From: Thauera linaloolentis 47Lol = DSM 12138
Lineage (GTDB): Bacteria; Pseudomonadota; Gammaproteobacteria; Burkholderiales; Rhodocyclaceae
Length of the DNA stretch: 37,493 nt
Reading direction: 5' to 3'
Assembly (NCBI RefSeq): GCF_000310205.1
Contig: NZ_AMXE01000033.1
Span: 1 to 37,493, forward strand
This document shows positions 26,113-35,014 of this stretch, piece by piece. A program made the position numbers and the translations under genes. Position 1 is the stretch's first letter. Each line of letters opens with the position of its first letter. The notes under the pieces are model-generated. The model made no database searches. It was not told where the DNA came from and worked only from the letters and a program-made list of their open reading frames with translations.

Positions 26113-27375
26113 CTAACGACTCAAGCTGTTGGCGAAGTGGCGGGCGAGCACCTGCAGATCGGCAATGTGGCCGCCCAGCGTCGCGGTGTGCGCATTGAAG
26201 GTCGCGCTGGATTCGATGGCCCGGCGCGCGCTGTCGCGCAGCATGCTCATCTGCCGGCCGGTCTGCTCGCTGATGTGGGACTGTTCCTTCATGCCGACAT
26301 CGACATTCCCTGCCAGCCGGTCGATGTTATCGACGGATTCCAGGATCACGCCGAACGCGCGGTCGGTCTGCCCGGCGAAATCCACCGTCTGCTGCGACAC
26401 CGTCACACCGCTGCCGATCACCGTCACGCAGGCCTCCATGTCGTTCCCCAGCCCCGAGATGATTCCGCGGATGCCGCGCGTCGAATCCTGCGTGCGCTGC
26501 GCCAGGTTGCGCACCTCGTCGGCCATCACTGCGAAGCCGCGCCCCGCTTCGCCCGCGCGCGCAGCCTCGATCGCTGCGTTCAGCGCCAGCAGGTTGGTCT
26601 GGTCGGCAATCGCGGTGATGACCTCGATGACCCTGGCGATGTCGCTGCTGCGCTCGGCCAGTGCGCCGACCGTGCTGCGCGTTTCCTGCAGACCCGAAGC
26701 CAGTCGTTCGATGGAGCAGATCATCTGCACCAGTTGCTCGCGGCCTTCCGCGGCCGTACGCAGTTCCCGCACGATGACACCCAAGGGGCGCAGCAACATC
26801 GCCGCCGCAGCCGCCGCGACCACCGTCAGCAGCAGCGTGGCTGCGGCCAGCCCAGGCTCGTCGCGCGCCATCGCCAGCGCGGTCACGATCAACCCCGGCA
26901 ATGCCGCGGCCAGCATCATCTTCTGCATCCAGGACAGCAGCGGCGCGCGCATGCCCCTGGGCGCGCCGCCGGCGCGCCAGCGCCGGTATTCGCGTTCGGC
27001 CCGCGCCTTGGCGGCCGGGCTCGGCAGGGTCCGCAGCGACTGATACTCGACGATCGCGCCATCCTTGACGATCGGCGTCACATAGGCATCCACCCAATAG
27101 TAGTCGCCGTTCTTGCAGCGGTTCTTGACCAGGCCCTTCCACGAACAGCCCGACTTGATGCTCGCCCACAGGTCGGCGAAGGCCCCGGGCGGCATGTCCG
27201 GGTGACGGATGACGTTGTGGTGCTGGCCGACCAGTTCCTCACGGCTAAAGCCGGACACCGCGATGGAGTCGTCGTTGGCGAAGGTGATCACGCCCTGCAG
27301 GTCGGTCGTCGTGATCAGGTGGGCCTCGCCCGGATAGACCACCTCGTCGTCGGTGACCGGCAAGTTGTTCTTCAT
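26113..27375 (-). CDS. aer: Aer-like PAS methyl-accepting energy-taxis receptor
   Basis: A 420-residue receptor with a cytoplasmic N-terminal PAS domain ([49 protein letters not shown]) typical of FAD-binding Aer proteins. It is followed by two close hydrophobic segments around 155-200 and a signalling domain with [20 protein letters not shown]. No periplasmic ligand domain is present, so it should sense redox or energy state from inside the cell. A very strong ribosome site, GGAGAGGAGAGG, precedes ATG 27375. It is 31 bases upstream of the DosP-like gene and probably cotranscribed, pairing oxygen-linked motility with c-di-GMP control. FAD binding is inferred from the family. Confidence 0.9.
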   Translation of the reverse strand: MKNNLPVTDDEVVYPGEAHLITTTDLQGVITFANDDSIAVSGFSREELVGQHHNVIRHPDMPPGAFADLWASIKSGCSWKGLVKNRCKNGDYYWVDAYVTPIVKDGAIVEYQSLRTLPSPAAKARAEREYRRWRAGGAPRGMRAPLLSWMQKMMLAAALPGLIVTALAMARDEPGLAAATLLLTVVAAAAAAMLLRPLGVIVRELRTAAEGREQLVQMICSIERLASGLQETRSTVGALAERSSDIARVIEVITAIADQTNLLALNAAIEAARAGEAGRGFAVMADEVRNLAQRTQDSTRGIRGIISGLGNDMEACVTVIGSGVTVSQQTVDFAGQTDRAFGVILESVDNIDRLAGNVDVGMKEQSHISEQTGRQMSMLRDSARRAIESSATFNAHTATLGGHIADLQVLARHFANSLSR

Positions 27376-27668
27376 TCAGCCTCTCCTCTCCTGTCGATGC
27401 TGGACAGCCGCGCCCTGCCATGGACGCAGGATTACGATTGGAAGGCATATTTACCTATAATCGGTACAAACTCAATGCGGACAAGCTGTGCCCTCGTGAC
27501 GAACGGCACGAAGCGCGTCGGCAGAATGGAAATGGACCGGGAGGCACGGAAGCCCTTCGATGGCAGGGCTGGCGCCCCGGCCCGGGCGGCAGGGGCGGCA
27601 ACGGGAGAACGGCAGGAAGCCGCCGGGAAGGCGTGGTCCGGAGACTCAGGCCTCGATCGGGCCGGATG
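27376..27668. other. intergenic region between small XRE gene and aer
   Basis: 293 bases without a supportable gene. It contains the operator-like site at 27452-27469 and the strong ribosome site of aer. Confidence 0.4.
27452..27469 (+). promoter_or_regulatory. XRE operator-like repeat, copy 1
   Basis: TACCTATAATCGGTACAA matches the site at 27939 in 15 of 18 positions. TACC and GGTA form an inverted repeat around TATAATC. It lies 77-94 bases upstream of the aer start codon. Confidence 0.5.
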
Positions 27669-27935
27669 TCATTCCCTTCCCCACTCGGCGATCTGCTCGG
27701 CGCACTTCAGCACCACGTCGAGGCCTTCGTCGGGTTTCACGTCGAGCGCCTTGCAGTACCAGACGTACTCGACCACATCCAGCCGGCGCTCTCCGATCTC
27801 CACCTTCTGGACGTAGGAATGCGTGACGCCCAGGCGCTCCCCCAGTTCGCGCATGGTCAAGCCCTGGCTCTTGCGCCTGTCGCGCAACCAGCGGTTCAAG
27901 CACAGCATTTCCGGGGTGTGTATGCTCTTGGTCAC
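27669..27935 (-). CDS. small XRE-family HTH regulator
   Basis: An 88-residue single-domain Cro/C1-type DNA-binding protein. The helix-turn-helix reads LTMRELGERLGVTHSYVQKV, followed by EIGERRLDVVEYVWYCKAL, a form common among small stand-alone regulators near sensors or phage genes. The start is GTG 27935 with AAGG 5 bases upstream. Two operator-like sites lie immediately upstream, one overlapping the ribosome site, so autoregulation is likely. Another copy lies before aer, suggesting it controls the taxis and DosP-like genes. No toxin partner is visible on either side. Confidence 0.85.
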   Translation of the reverse strand: MTKSIHTPEMLCLNRWLRDRRKSQGLTMRELGERLGVTHSYVQKVEIGERRLDVVEYVWYCKALDVKPDEGLDVVLKCAEQIAEWGRE

Positions 27936-27938
27936 CTG

Positions 27939-27956
27939 TACCTTTTATCGGCACAA
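27939..27956 (+). promoter_or_regulatory. XRE operator-like repeat, copy 2
   Basis: TACCTTTTATCGGCACAA lies directly upstream of the XRE gene GTG, overlapping its ribosome-binding site. It shares 15 of 18 bases with copy 1. Confidence 0.5.
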
Positions 27957-27960
27957 GTAG

Positions 27961-27978
27961 TTGTATCCAACTTAGGTA
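27961..27978 (-). promoter_or_regulatory. XRE operator-like repeat, copy 3 (opposite orientation)
   Basis: On the minus strand TACCTAAGTTGGATACAA keeps the TACCT...TACAA ends and 13 of 18 positions of copy 1. Copies 2 and 3 face each other 4 bases apart, over the expected promoter of the XRE gene. Confidence 0.45.
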
Positions 27979-28026
27979 CACTCTGTTGAATGGGCCCCGG
28001 ACGGCACCGGGCGCAGCCCCTCCCCG

Positions 28027-28048
28027 GGCCCGTCCGGCGGCACGGGCC
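28027..28048 (-). terminator. possible hairpin terminator of the penicillin-binding protein gene
   Basis: GGCCCGT and ACGGGCC form a 7 bp stem with an 8-base loop, 55-76 bases beyond the penicillin-binding protein stop. There is no T-run, so intrinsic termination is uncertain. Confidence 0.3.
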
Positions 28049-28102
28049 TGCCGCCTGCCGCCCTTCCGGCGCGCATGCGGCCGCGCCGCGCGCAGCATGG
28101 TC

Positions 28103-31100
28103 TCAGCCCGTCGAGGGCAGGCAGGCAAGCTCCGCGCCCGGCTCCAGGTGCGGCACCAGCACCGGCGCCATCGACTTCAGGATCTGCACCGGCAGCGCCG
28201 AGGTGAAGCGGTAGGCCGCGGCGCCGGGGCCGGTGACGTAGGCGGTCAGGGTGCCGAAGTGGCGCGGGCCGAGATAGAAGACGAAGGTGGCGGTACGGTT
28301 CAGCGCCATGCCGGCGCGGCCGCCGATGACGATGCGGTTGTCGCCGGTGCCGGTCTTGCCCCCCAGCGCCAGTTCGCTGCCGTCGGCCAGGCGGAAGCTG
28401 CCCGCCAGCCGGCGCGCGGTGCCGCTCTCGACCACGTCCGACAGCGCGTTGCGCAGCGCCGCCGCCACCTCGGGCGCCATCACCGCCTCGCCCGCCTCCG
28501 GGCGCAGGGCGAAAGCGGTTTCGTACGGCGTATCGGCGGCGAAGCGCAGGCGGTCGATGCGCTGCATCGGCAGGCGCACGCCGTCGTTGACGATGATGCC
28601 CATCAACTCGGCCAGCGCCGCCGGGCGGTCGCCCGAACTGCCCAGCGCGGTGGCCAGCGAGGGCACGAGATGGCCGAACGGATAGCCCAGCCGCGCCCAG
28701 CGGCGATGGATGTCGAGGAAGGCTTCGACCTCGAGCATGGTGAAGATGCGCGAATCCTGTGCGCTGCGCGAGCGCGTGCGGAACAACCAGCGGTACACCG
28801 CCTGGCGCTCGTCCGCGCTGGCGGCGATGGCCTCGGACAGGCTCGCCTGCGGGCTGCGCATGCGGTAGCCGACCAGCCACAGCTCCAGCGGATGCAGGCG
28901 TGCCACATAGCCGCGGTCGGGCAGGTCGAAGGCCTCGGGCGCGTAGCGGCCGTAGAGCTGGGCGATGCGCGACTCGGCCGGCAGCGCGTCGCCCAGGCGC
29001 TGGCCGAGGAAGGCGGCCAGCGCCTCGGGCGGCGCCTCGGGTTCGAGATAGCGGAACACCGCGGCCAGGCGCTCGGCGCCGGGACGCAGCCCGTCGAGCA
29101 GCAGCGCGCGCATGTCCTCCGCGGCCAGGCCCTGGTACTTGCGCCAGAAGCGGCGCAGGAAGACCTGGCCCTCGCGGTCGGCGAAGCGCGCCAGGTATTC
29201 GGTGCGGCGCGGGTCCTCGGCATCTTCCAGCAGTTGCGCCGTGCTGCCCGGCACCTGGTACATGGTGTGGCGCACGATCTCGCGCATCAGGCGCACGAAG
29301 GGCAGGTTGATCGAGGCCTGCAGCGCTTCGCGCAGCGTGGGCATGCGCGCATCGTCGCTGCGGTTGAAGTTGCCGAAGCGATGCAGCCCGCCGCCGGTGA
29401 AGAAACCTTCGCCCGGGCTGGCGGAAAAGCGCCGCTCCAGCGCGGCCTCCAGCATGGCCGGCAGGCTGCGGTCGGCGGCAGTGGCGAGATGGTCGATGGC
29501 CCAGCGCGTCAGGTTGTCCTGGCGGGCGACCTCGACCTGGCGCAGCGCCGGCATGTCGAGTTCGGCCAGGCGGCCATGGAGTTCGGCGACGATCTCGAGG
29601 TAGGTCGCCAGCACACGCAGCTTGGCGGTGGAGCCCAGTTCGAGCTTGCTGCCCTCGTTGATGTCGAGCGGCTGGTCGGTGGTGTCGGTCTGCACCCGCA
29701 CGCGGTTGCCGCCGGGCGTGCGCTCGACCAGCGTGAAGCTGTAGTGCACCGCGCCCAGCGTCGCCGGGTTCAGCATGCGCTCGCCGATCAGGCCCTGGCT
29801 GCGGGCGAAGGCCGCGTCGGACAGGCTGCCGAGGTAGTCGCCGACCGCCTGCTGCAGGCCGCCGTGCAAGGTGGTGCCGGCCTGCGCGTCGAGCCGGTCG
29901 AGGCTGTACAGCGAGGTGCCCAGCATGACCGCCAGCCGCGTACGCACGGCGGTCGTGCCCTTGCCCGACCGCGCCGGCAGCAGCGCGGGGTTGGCCGCCA
30001 GGTCGCGGAAGGGCAAGGGCTGCGACAGCGCGGCGTCGCGCAGCGCGGTGTCGATGGTGCCGGCCTCGGCCAGCAGGCGCAGGTAGGCGTCGGTGGTACG
30101 GGCGAGTTCGTCGCGGCCGCGCGCCAGGTACCACGACGGCCGGCGGTGGGCGATCATCAGCGCCACCACCTGGCGCAGTGCAAGGCCCTGTGCCTGCAAG
30201 CTGCCGCCCTGCCCCGGCGGCGCGGACAGCAAGGCGTTGGCACGCTCGAAATCGGCGCCGAACCACACCCACAGGCCGTCGCCCAGGCCATTGACCTCGC
30301 CATGCCCCGGCGCCGCGGACAGCGGCACGGTGTTCAGGTAGTCGAGCACCAGCCGGCGCCGCGCCGGCAGGGTCTGCTCGCCCTCGCGGTAGGCCCGCAC
30401 GCTGGCCGACACCATCTGGCGCAGTTTCTCGCGCGCATCGTAGGTGATGCCGTCGGGCGAATGGCGGTACTTCTCGATCTGCGTCGCCAGCGTGCTGCCG
30501 CCGGGGGCGTCGAGGTCGTCCTTGACCATGCGCCCCAGTTGCGCCGCCGCCGCGCGCGCGAAGCGCACCCAGTCGACCGCCGGGTTCAGCGTCGGCCGGC
30601 TGTCGTCGAGCAGGTCGCGGTTCTCGATGAACAGCAGCGCCTGCGCCACCACCGGCGGCACGTCGGCGAAGTCGGCATAGCCGCGGTAGGGATAGCGGAA
30701 GTCGTAGAGCACCCCGGCGCGGCAGTCGAGCACGTCCAGGCCGGCGCGCGTCTTCTCGCGATAGGGCGGAAACAGGCCACGGTCGGCATAGTCGATCAGC
30801 GCCGCGCTGAAGCGGGTCTGCGCCGCCAGGTCAAAGCCGCGCGCCTGCAGGCGTTCGATGAAATCCGGCAGTTCGGTGTAGCCGAGGCGCTGGTCGAAAG
30901 GCCCGTGTGCCGGGTAGCGCACGGCGTCGCTGCGACCGGCGACGCGCCGGTAGTCGAGCGTGGCGGCGAAACGCGAGATCTCGCGTGCCTGCAGGCGCGA
31001 GCTGTGCAGTTCGTGCGCGAACAGCACGCCGCCCGCGACCAGGGCCACCAGCACCAGGACGAAGAGCATGGCCCCGAACAGGCGGAAGGGGTGCGAAGGA

Positions 31101-31132
31101 AAGAAGCGGCGGAGACCGCGCCGCGCCGGCAT
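28103..31132 (-). CDS. large class A penicillin-binding protein (GT51 plus transpeptidase), atypical GT51 site
   Basis: A bitopic inner-membrane cell-wall synthase of about 1009 residues, longer than usual PBP1 proteins. A short basic cytoplasmic tail is followed by one membrane helix (AMLFVLVLVALVAGGVLF). The GT51 region has LFIENRDLLDDSRPTL and GGSTLATQIEKYR; the canonical EDxxFxxHxG His and Phe are absent, and the usual RKxxE reads EKLRQ, so the second conserved Glu is Gln. The transpeptidase keeps all three motifs: STAK (in LELGSTAKLRVL), SIN (in LQASINLPFVRL) and KTG (in LGGKTGTGDN). ATG 31132 is chosen for the membrane topology; GTG 31177 is possible. Transpeptidase activity looks intact, glycosyltransferase activity is doubtful. 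Confidence 0.85.
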   Translation of the reverse strand: MPARRGLRRFFPSHPFRLFGAMLFVLVLVALVAGGVLFAHELHSSRLQAREISRFAATLDYRRVAGRSDAVRYPAHGPFDQRLGYTELPDFIERLQARGFDLAAQTRFSAALIDYADRGLFPPYREKTRAGLDVLDCRAGVLYDFRYPYRGYADFADVPPVVAQALLFIENRDLLDDSRPTLNPAVDWVRFARAAAAQLGRMVKDDLDAPGGSTLATQIEKYRHSPDGITYDAREKLRQMVSASVRAYREGEQTLPARRRLVLDYLNTVPLSAAPGHGEVNGLGDGLWVWFGADFERANALLSAPPGQGGSLQAQGLALRQVVALMIAHRRPSWYLARGRDELARTTDAYLRLLAEAGTIDTALRDAALSQPLPFRDLAANPALLPARSGKGTTAVRTRLAVMLGTSLYSLDRLDAQAGTTLHGGLQQAVGDYLGSLSDAAFARSQGLIGERMLNPATLGAVHYSFTLVERTPGGNRVRVQTDTTDQPLDINEGSKLELGSTAKLRVLATYLEIVAELHGRLAELDMPALRQVEVARQDNLTRWAIDHLATAADRSLPAMLEAALERRFSASPGEGFFTGGGLHRFGNFNRSDDARMPTLREALQASINLPFVRLMREIVRHTMYQVPGSTAQLLEDAEDPRRTEYLARFADREGQVFLRRFWRKYQGLAAEDMRALLLDGLRPGAERLAAVFRYLEPEAPPEALAAFLGQRLGDALPAESRIAQLYGRYAPEAFDLPDRGYVARLHPLELWLVGYRMRSPQASLSEAIAASADERQAVYRWLFRTRSRSAQDSRIFTMLEVEAFLDIHRRWARLGYPFGHLVPSLATALGSSGDRPAALAELMGIIVNDGVRLPMQRIDRLRFAADTPYETAFALRPEAGEAVMAPEVAAALRNALSDVVESGTARRLAGSFRLADGSELALGGKTGTGDNRIVIGGRAGMALNRTATFVFYLGPRHFGTLTAYVTGPGAAAYRFTSALPVQILKSMAPVLVPHLEPGAELACLPSTG

Positions 31133-31409
31133 GAGCTCGGCGTGTTGCGCGGGCGGCGTTTCGGCTGCGGGATTCACGACAGGGCGCACGGCGGAAAAAA
31201 TCGATATTGCATCGCCGCAATTATCCTGTCTTCCGGGCAGGAAAATGACACTGTTACAGAAGCGCCACACTTGCCGGCAACACCCGCGGACAGCGCATCG
31301 CGCACGGAACGCGCGGAAGATGAATAAGCAATCCGTTTTTTCTACGTTCAGGTTATGAGGCAAGAAGGATAGATTTTCTCCATCGCAATCAACCCATCGG
31401 AGAAATCGA
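31133..31409. promoter_or_regulatory. divergent intergenic region upstream of the sulfate-binding protein gene
   Basis: 277 bases without a supportable gene. It should carry promoters for the penicillin-binding protein gene (left) and the sulfate-binding protein gene (right). An AT-rich stretch around 31320-31380 and a ribosome site (GGAGAAATCGA) just before ATG 31410 are visible. I could not place a CysB site with confidence. Confidence 0.35.
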
Positions 31410-32417
31410 ATGGCTTTCAACCCCATCCGCCGCAGCCTGCTCGCCCTGGCCCTCAGCGCCGGCCTGATCGGCAGCGCCCAGGCGCAGACCACGCTGCTCA
31501 ACGTGTCCTATGACCCGACGCGCGAGCTGTACCAGGAGTTCAACCCCGAGTTCATCAAGCACTGGAAGGCGCAGACCGGCGAAACCGTGGTCATCAAGCA
31601 ATCCCACGGCGGCGCCGGCAAGCAGGCGCGCGCGGTGATCGACGGCCTCGAAGCCGACGTCGTCACGCTGGCCCTGGCCTACGACATCGACGCCATCGCC
31701 GAGCAGACCGGCAAGATCCCGGCCGACTGGCAGAAGCGCCTGGCGCACAACAGCTCGCCCTACACCTCGACCATCGTCTTCCTGGTGCGCAAGGGCAACC
31801 CCAAGGGCATCAAGGACTGGGGCGACCTGGTGAAGCCGGGCGTCGAAGTCATCACCCCCAACCCGAAGACCTCGGGCGGCGCGCGCTGGAACTACCTGGC
31901 CGCATGGGGCTATGCGCTGCAGCAGCCGGGCGGCAACGAGCAGAGCGCGCAGAACTTCGTCACCGAACTGCTCAAGCACGTGCCGGTGCTCGACTCGGGC
32001 GCGCGCGGCTCGACCAACACCTTCGTCCAGCGCAACATCGGCGACGTGCTGCTGGCATGGGAGAACGAGGCCTTCCTGTCGATCAACGAGCTCGGCCCGG
32101 ACAAGTTCGAGATCATCGTGCCCTCGATCTCGATCCTCGCCGAACCGCCGGTCACGCTCGTCGATGGCGTCGCCGACAAGCGCGGCACCACCAAGATCGC
32201 CCAGGCCTACCTGGAATACCTGTACTCGCCGGTCGGCCAGAAGCTCGCCGCCAAGCACTATTACCGGCCGACCCAGCCCGAGCATGCCGATCCGGCCCAC
32301 GTCGCCCGCTTCCCCAAGGTCAAGCTGATCTCCATCGAGGACCTCGGCGGCTGGCAGGCGGTGCAGAAGAAGCACTTCGCCGACGGCGGCGTGTTCGACC
32401 AGATCTACGCCAAGTGA
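31410..32417 (+). CDS. periplasmic sulfate/thiosulfate-binding protein (Sbp/CysP family)
   Basis: A 335-residue ABC-type solute-binding protein that captures sulfate or thiosulfate in the periplasm. A cleavable signal peptide ends in SAQAQ near residue 26. Mature-chain family motifs include [55 protein letters not shown] and [12 protein letters not shown]. Normally it is followed by cysT, cysW and cysA permease and ATPase genes; here none follows and the next gene is a molbindin. It therefore must use a permease encoded elsewhere. It opens the plus-strand sulfur module that leads to the encapsulin operon. Confidence 0.94.
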   Translation: MAFNPIRRSLLALALSAGLIGSAQAQTTLLNVSYDPTRELYQEFNPEFIKHWKAQTGETVVIKQSHGGAGKQARAVIDGLEADVVTLALAYDIDAIAEQTGKIPADWQKRLAHNSSPYTSTIVFLVRKGNPKGIKDWGDLVKPGVEVITPNPKTSGGARWNYLAAWGYALQQPGGNEQSAQNFVTELLKHVPVLDSGARGSTNTFVQRNIGDVLLAWENEAFLSINELGPDKFEIIVPSISILAEPPVTLVDGVADKRGTTKIAQAYLEYLYSPVGQKLAAKHYYRPTQPEHADPAHVARFPKVKLISIEDLGGWQAVQKKHFADGGVFDQIYAK

Positions 32418-32433
32418 GCAACGGAGGAAGCAA

Positions 32434-32649
32434 ATGGCAATCCAGGCAATCAACGTCCGCAACCAGTTCCGCGGGCGGGTGAAGGAGATCATCCGTGGCG
32501 ACGTCGTCAGCGAAGTCGATGTCGAGACGCCCTCCGGCATCGTCACCTCGGTGATCACCACGCGTTCGGTCGATGAGCTCGGGCTCAAGCCCGGCTCGGA
32601 AGTCGTCGCGCTGGTGAAATCCACCGAAGTGTCGATCGCGACGCTCTGA
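32434..32649 (+). CDS. mop: molbindin (single TOBE/Mop domain oxyanion-binding protein)
   Basis: A 71-residue single TOBE domain. The start MAIQAINVRNQFRGRVKEI and the end VVALVKSTEVSIATL are classic Mop/MopII features. Molbindins form small multimers that bind molybdate (or tungstate) in the cytoplasm, buffering the oxyanion. The gene starts 16 bases after the sulfate-binding protein stop and is followed 7 bases later by the alpha/beta hydrolase gene, so cotranscription is likely. Sulfate and molybdate are similar tetrahedral oxyanions that share or compete for transporters, which may explain the pairing; that link is inference. Confidence 0.9.
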   Translation: MAIQAINVRNQFRGRVKEIIRGDVVSEVDVETPSGIVTSVITTRSVDELGLKPGSEVVALVKSTEVSIATL

Positions 32650-32656
32650 GCCTGCC

Positions 32657-33343
32657 GTGCGCCACACTGTGCTGACCGTGCCGGGCTACCACGGCAGCGG
32701 TGCCGGACACTGGCAGACCTGGCTCGAAGGGGAGCTTCCCGAGGCGCGCCGCGTCGGCGGCATCGACTGGGAAGACCCCCTGCTCGCGCGCTGGGCTGGA
32801 GAGGTCCGGCGCGAAATCGACGAGGCGCCCGGCGCGGTGTGGATCGTCGCGCACAGCTTCGGCTGCCTGGCCAGCGTCGTCGCCGCGGCCGACCGTCCGC
32901 AGAAGGTGGCCGGCCTGCTGCTCGTGGCGCCGGCCGACCCGGAGCGCTTCGATCCGCTCGGCCTGCGCCACGACGTGCGCCAGAGCCAGGGCCTCACCGA
33001 CTACCTGCCGCGCACCGCCTTCGTCTGTCCCAGCATCCTCGCCGCCAGCCGCAGCGACCCCTGGCTCAAGCTGTCCTCGGCCCGCGAATGGGCCGAATGC
33101 TGGGGCAGCCGCCTGATCGACGTCGGCGACGCCGGCCACATCAATACCGAATCCGGCCACGGACCGTGGCCGCAGGCGCTTGCCCTGCTGACCCAGCTGC
33201 GCACGGCCGCCGCCGACGCGCCGCTCGGCTCGATCGCGTCCCAGAAGGAAGCGCGGCGGGGGCGCAACGGCGCCCTGGCGCGGCTCCGCCACCAGACCCG
33301 GCGCCTCATCAACGGCGAGACGCGGACGCCGGAACGGCCATAG
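32657..33343 (+). CDS. RBBP9/YdeN family serine hydrolase
   Basis: A 228-residue small alpha/beta hydrolase of the RBBP9/YdeN family. The N-terminal VLTVPGYHGSGAGHWQTWLE is characteristic. The nucleophile elbow is VAHSFGCLA, the acid residue probably lies in ASRSDPWLK and the catalytic His in VGDAGHINTESGHGPWP. The C-terminal 35 residues are basic and look extended relative to the family. The start is GTG 32657, 7 bases after the molbindin stop. Members are often encoded beside sulfate-uptake genes, but no substrate is known. Its link to the encapsulin genes is only positional; about 150 bases with possible terminators separate them. Confidence 0.85.
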   Translation: MRHTVLTVPGYHGSGAGHWQTWLEGELPEARRVGGIDWEDPLLARWAGEVRREIDEAPGAVWIVAHSFGCLASVVAAADRPQKVAGLLLVAPADPERFDPLGLRHDVRQSQGLTDYLPRTAFVCPSILAASRSDPWLKLSSAREWAECWGSRLIDVGDAGHINTESGHGPWPQALALLTQLRTAAADAPLGSIASQKEARRGRNGALARLRHQTRRLINGETRTPERP

Positions 33344-33390
33344 CCATAATGGGTATACGGCCAGCCAGCCGGCGGCCGGCTTATTCCCCG

Positions 33391-33413
33391 CGATGGAATC
33401 CATCGGAATTTTT
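33391..33413 (+). terminator. possible weak intrinsic terminator after the alpha/beta hydrolase gene
   Basis: CGATGG-AAT-CCATCG is a 6 bp perfect hairpin followed by GAATTTTTG. A GC-rich inverted repeat (GCCGGC-GGCCGGC) lies just before it at about 33368-33380. The same 15-base palindrome could instead be an operator for the rhodanese-encapsulin operon that starts at 33500. Confidence 0.4.
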
Positions 33414-33499
33414 GTTGGTTCGGATGAAAGCGGGGCGAGCGTAAGGTTTTGACCTATCGAAGCAGGGCACGGTGCCCCGAACAAACAGGAGGAATGAAG

Positions 33500-34012
33500 A
33501 TGGCCATCAGCGCAACCGCGGCAAACCCAGCCCCCGTCGCCTCTCAGCCAGGCCCGGCGCAGTCCGGCTCGCTCCACCCCATTCTCGAACGCGCGCTGGC
33601 GCGCGCGGCGGACGAAGGCCTGCCCTACGCGGGCGGCGTGACGCCGGCCGAGGCCTGGGAGCTGGTGTCGGCCGGCGAGGCCGCCCTGGTGGACGTGCGC
33701 AGCGGCGAGGAGCGCAAGTTCGTCGGGCACGTGCCCGATTCCCTGTTCGTGCCCTGGGCCACCGGCACCGCCCTGACCCGCAACCCGCGCTTCGTGCGCG
33801 ATCTCGAGCACAAGGCCGGCAAGGACGCCACCGTGCTGCTGCTGTGTCGCAGCGGCAAGCGCTCGGCCCTGGCGGCCGAGGCCGCCGCCAAGGCCGGTTT
33901 CAAGCATGTGTTCAACATCCTCGAAGGCTTCGAGGGCGATCTGGACGAACAGCAGCGCCGCGGCGCCTTCAACGGCTGGCGCCGCGCCGGCCTGCCTTGG
34001 ATCCAGGACTGA
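33500..34012 (+). CDS. rhodanese-like sulfurtransferase of the encapsulin locus, with N-terminal extension
   Basis: A 170-residue protein. Residues 1-25 are rich in Ala, Pro and Ser (MAISATAANPAPVASQPGPA) and look disordered. A short helix (LHPILERALARAADEG) and a rhodanese domain follow, with VDVRSGEERKFVGHVPDS and the active-site Cys in LLCRSGKRSAL. The C-terminus ends in PWIQD. ATG 33500 has AGGAGG at the right distance; an ATG at 33494 is too close. It lies 24 bases upstream of the cysteine synthase gene. Rhodaneses recur beside Family 2A encapsulins and may pass or accept sulfane sulfur from the cargo desulfurase. The extension could be a loading tag, a testable inference. Confidence 0.9.
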   Translation: MAISATAANPAPVASQPGPAQSGSLHPILERALARAADEGLPYAGGVTPAEAWELVSAGEAALVDVRSGEERKFVGHVPDSLFVPWATGTALTRNPRFVRDLEHKAGKDATVLLLCRSGKRSALAAEAAAKAGFKHVFNILEGFEGDLDEQQRRGAFNGWRRAGLPWIQD

Positions 34013-34036
34013 AAGACCAGAAACAGGAGTCGCATC

Positions 34037-35010
<974 letters not shown>

Positions 35011-35014
<4 letters not shown>

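Noticed and set aside
23370-26198. Plus-strand open frame of about 940 codons opposite the DosP-like gene
   Set aside because: No domain is recognisable and the opposite strand has a full PAS-PAS-GAF-GGDEF-EAL protein. It is an antisense shadow.
27669-27935. Antitoxin of a toxin-antitoxin pair
   Set aside because: No small toxin-like gene lies next to the XRE gene on either strand; the gaps on both sides contain no supportable gene.
27986-31327. Plus-strand open frame of over 1100 codons opposite the penicillin-binding protein gene
   Set aside because: Composition is dominated by Arg, Ala, Gly and Gln, as expected for an antisense frame of high-GC coding DNA. The minus strand encodes a protein with clear PBP motifs.
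31133-31501. Extension of the penicillin-binding protein upstream to 31501
   Set aside because: This would run through the divergent promoter and into the start of the sulfate-binding protein gene. The added residues do not resemble a PBP N-terminus.
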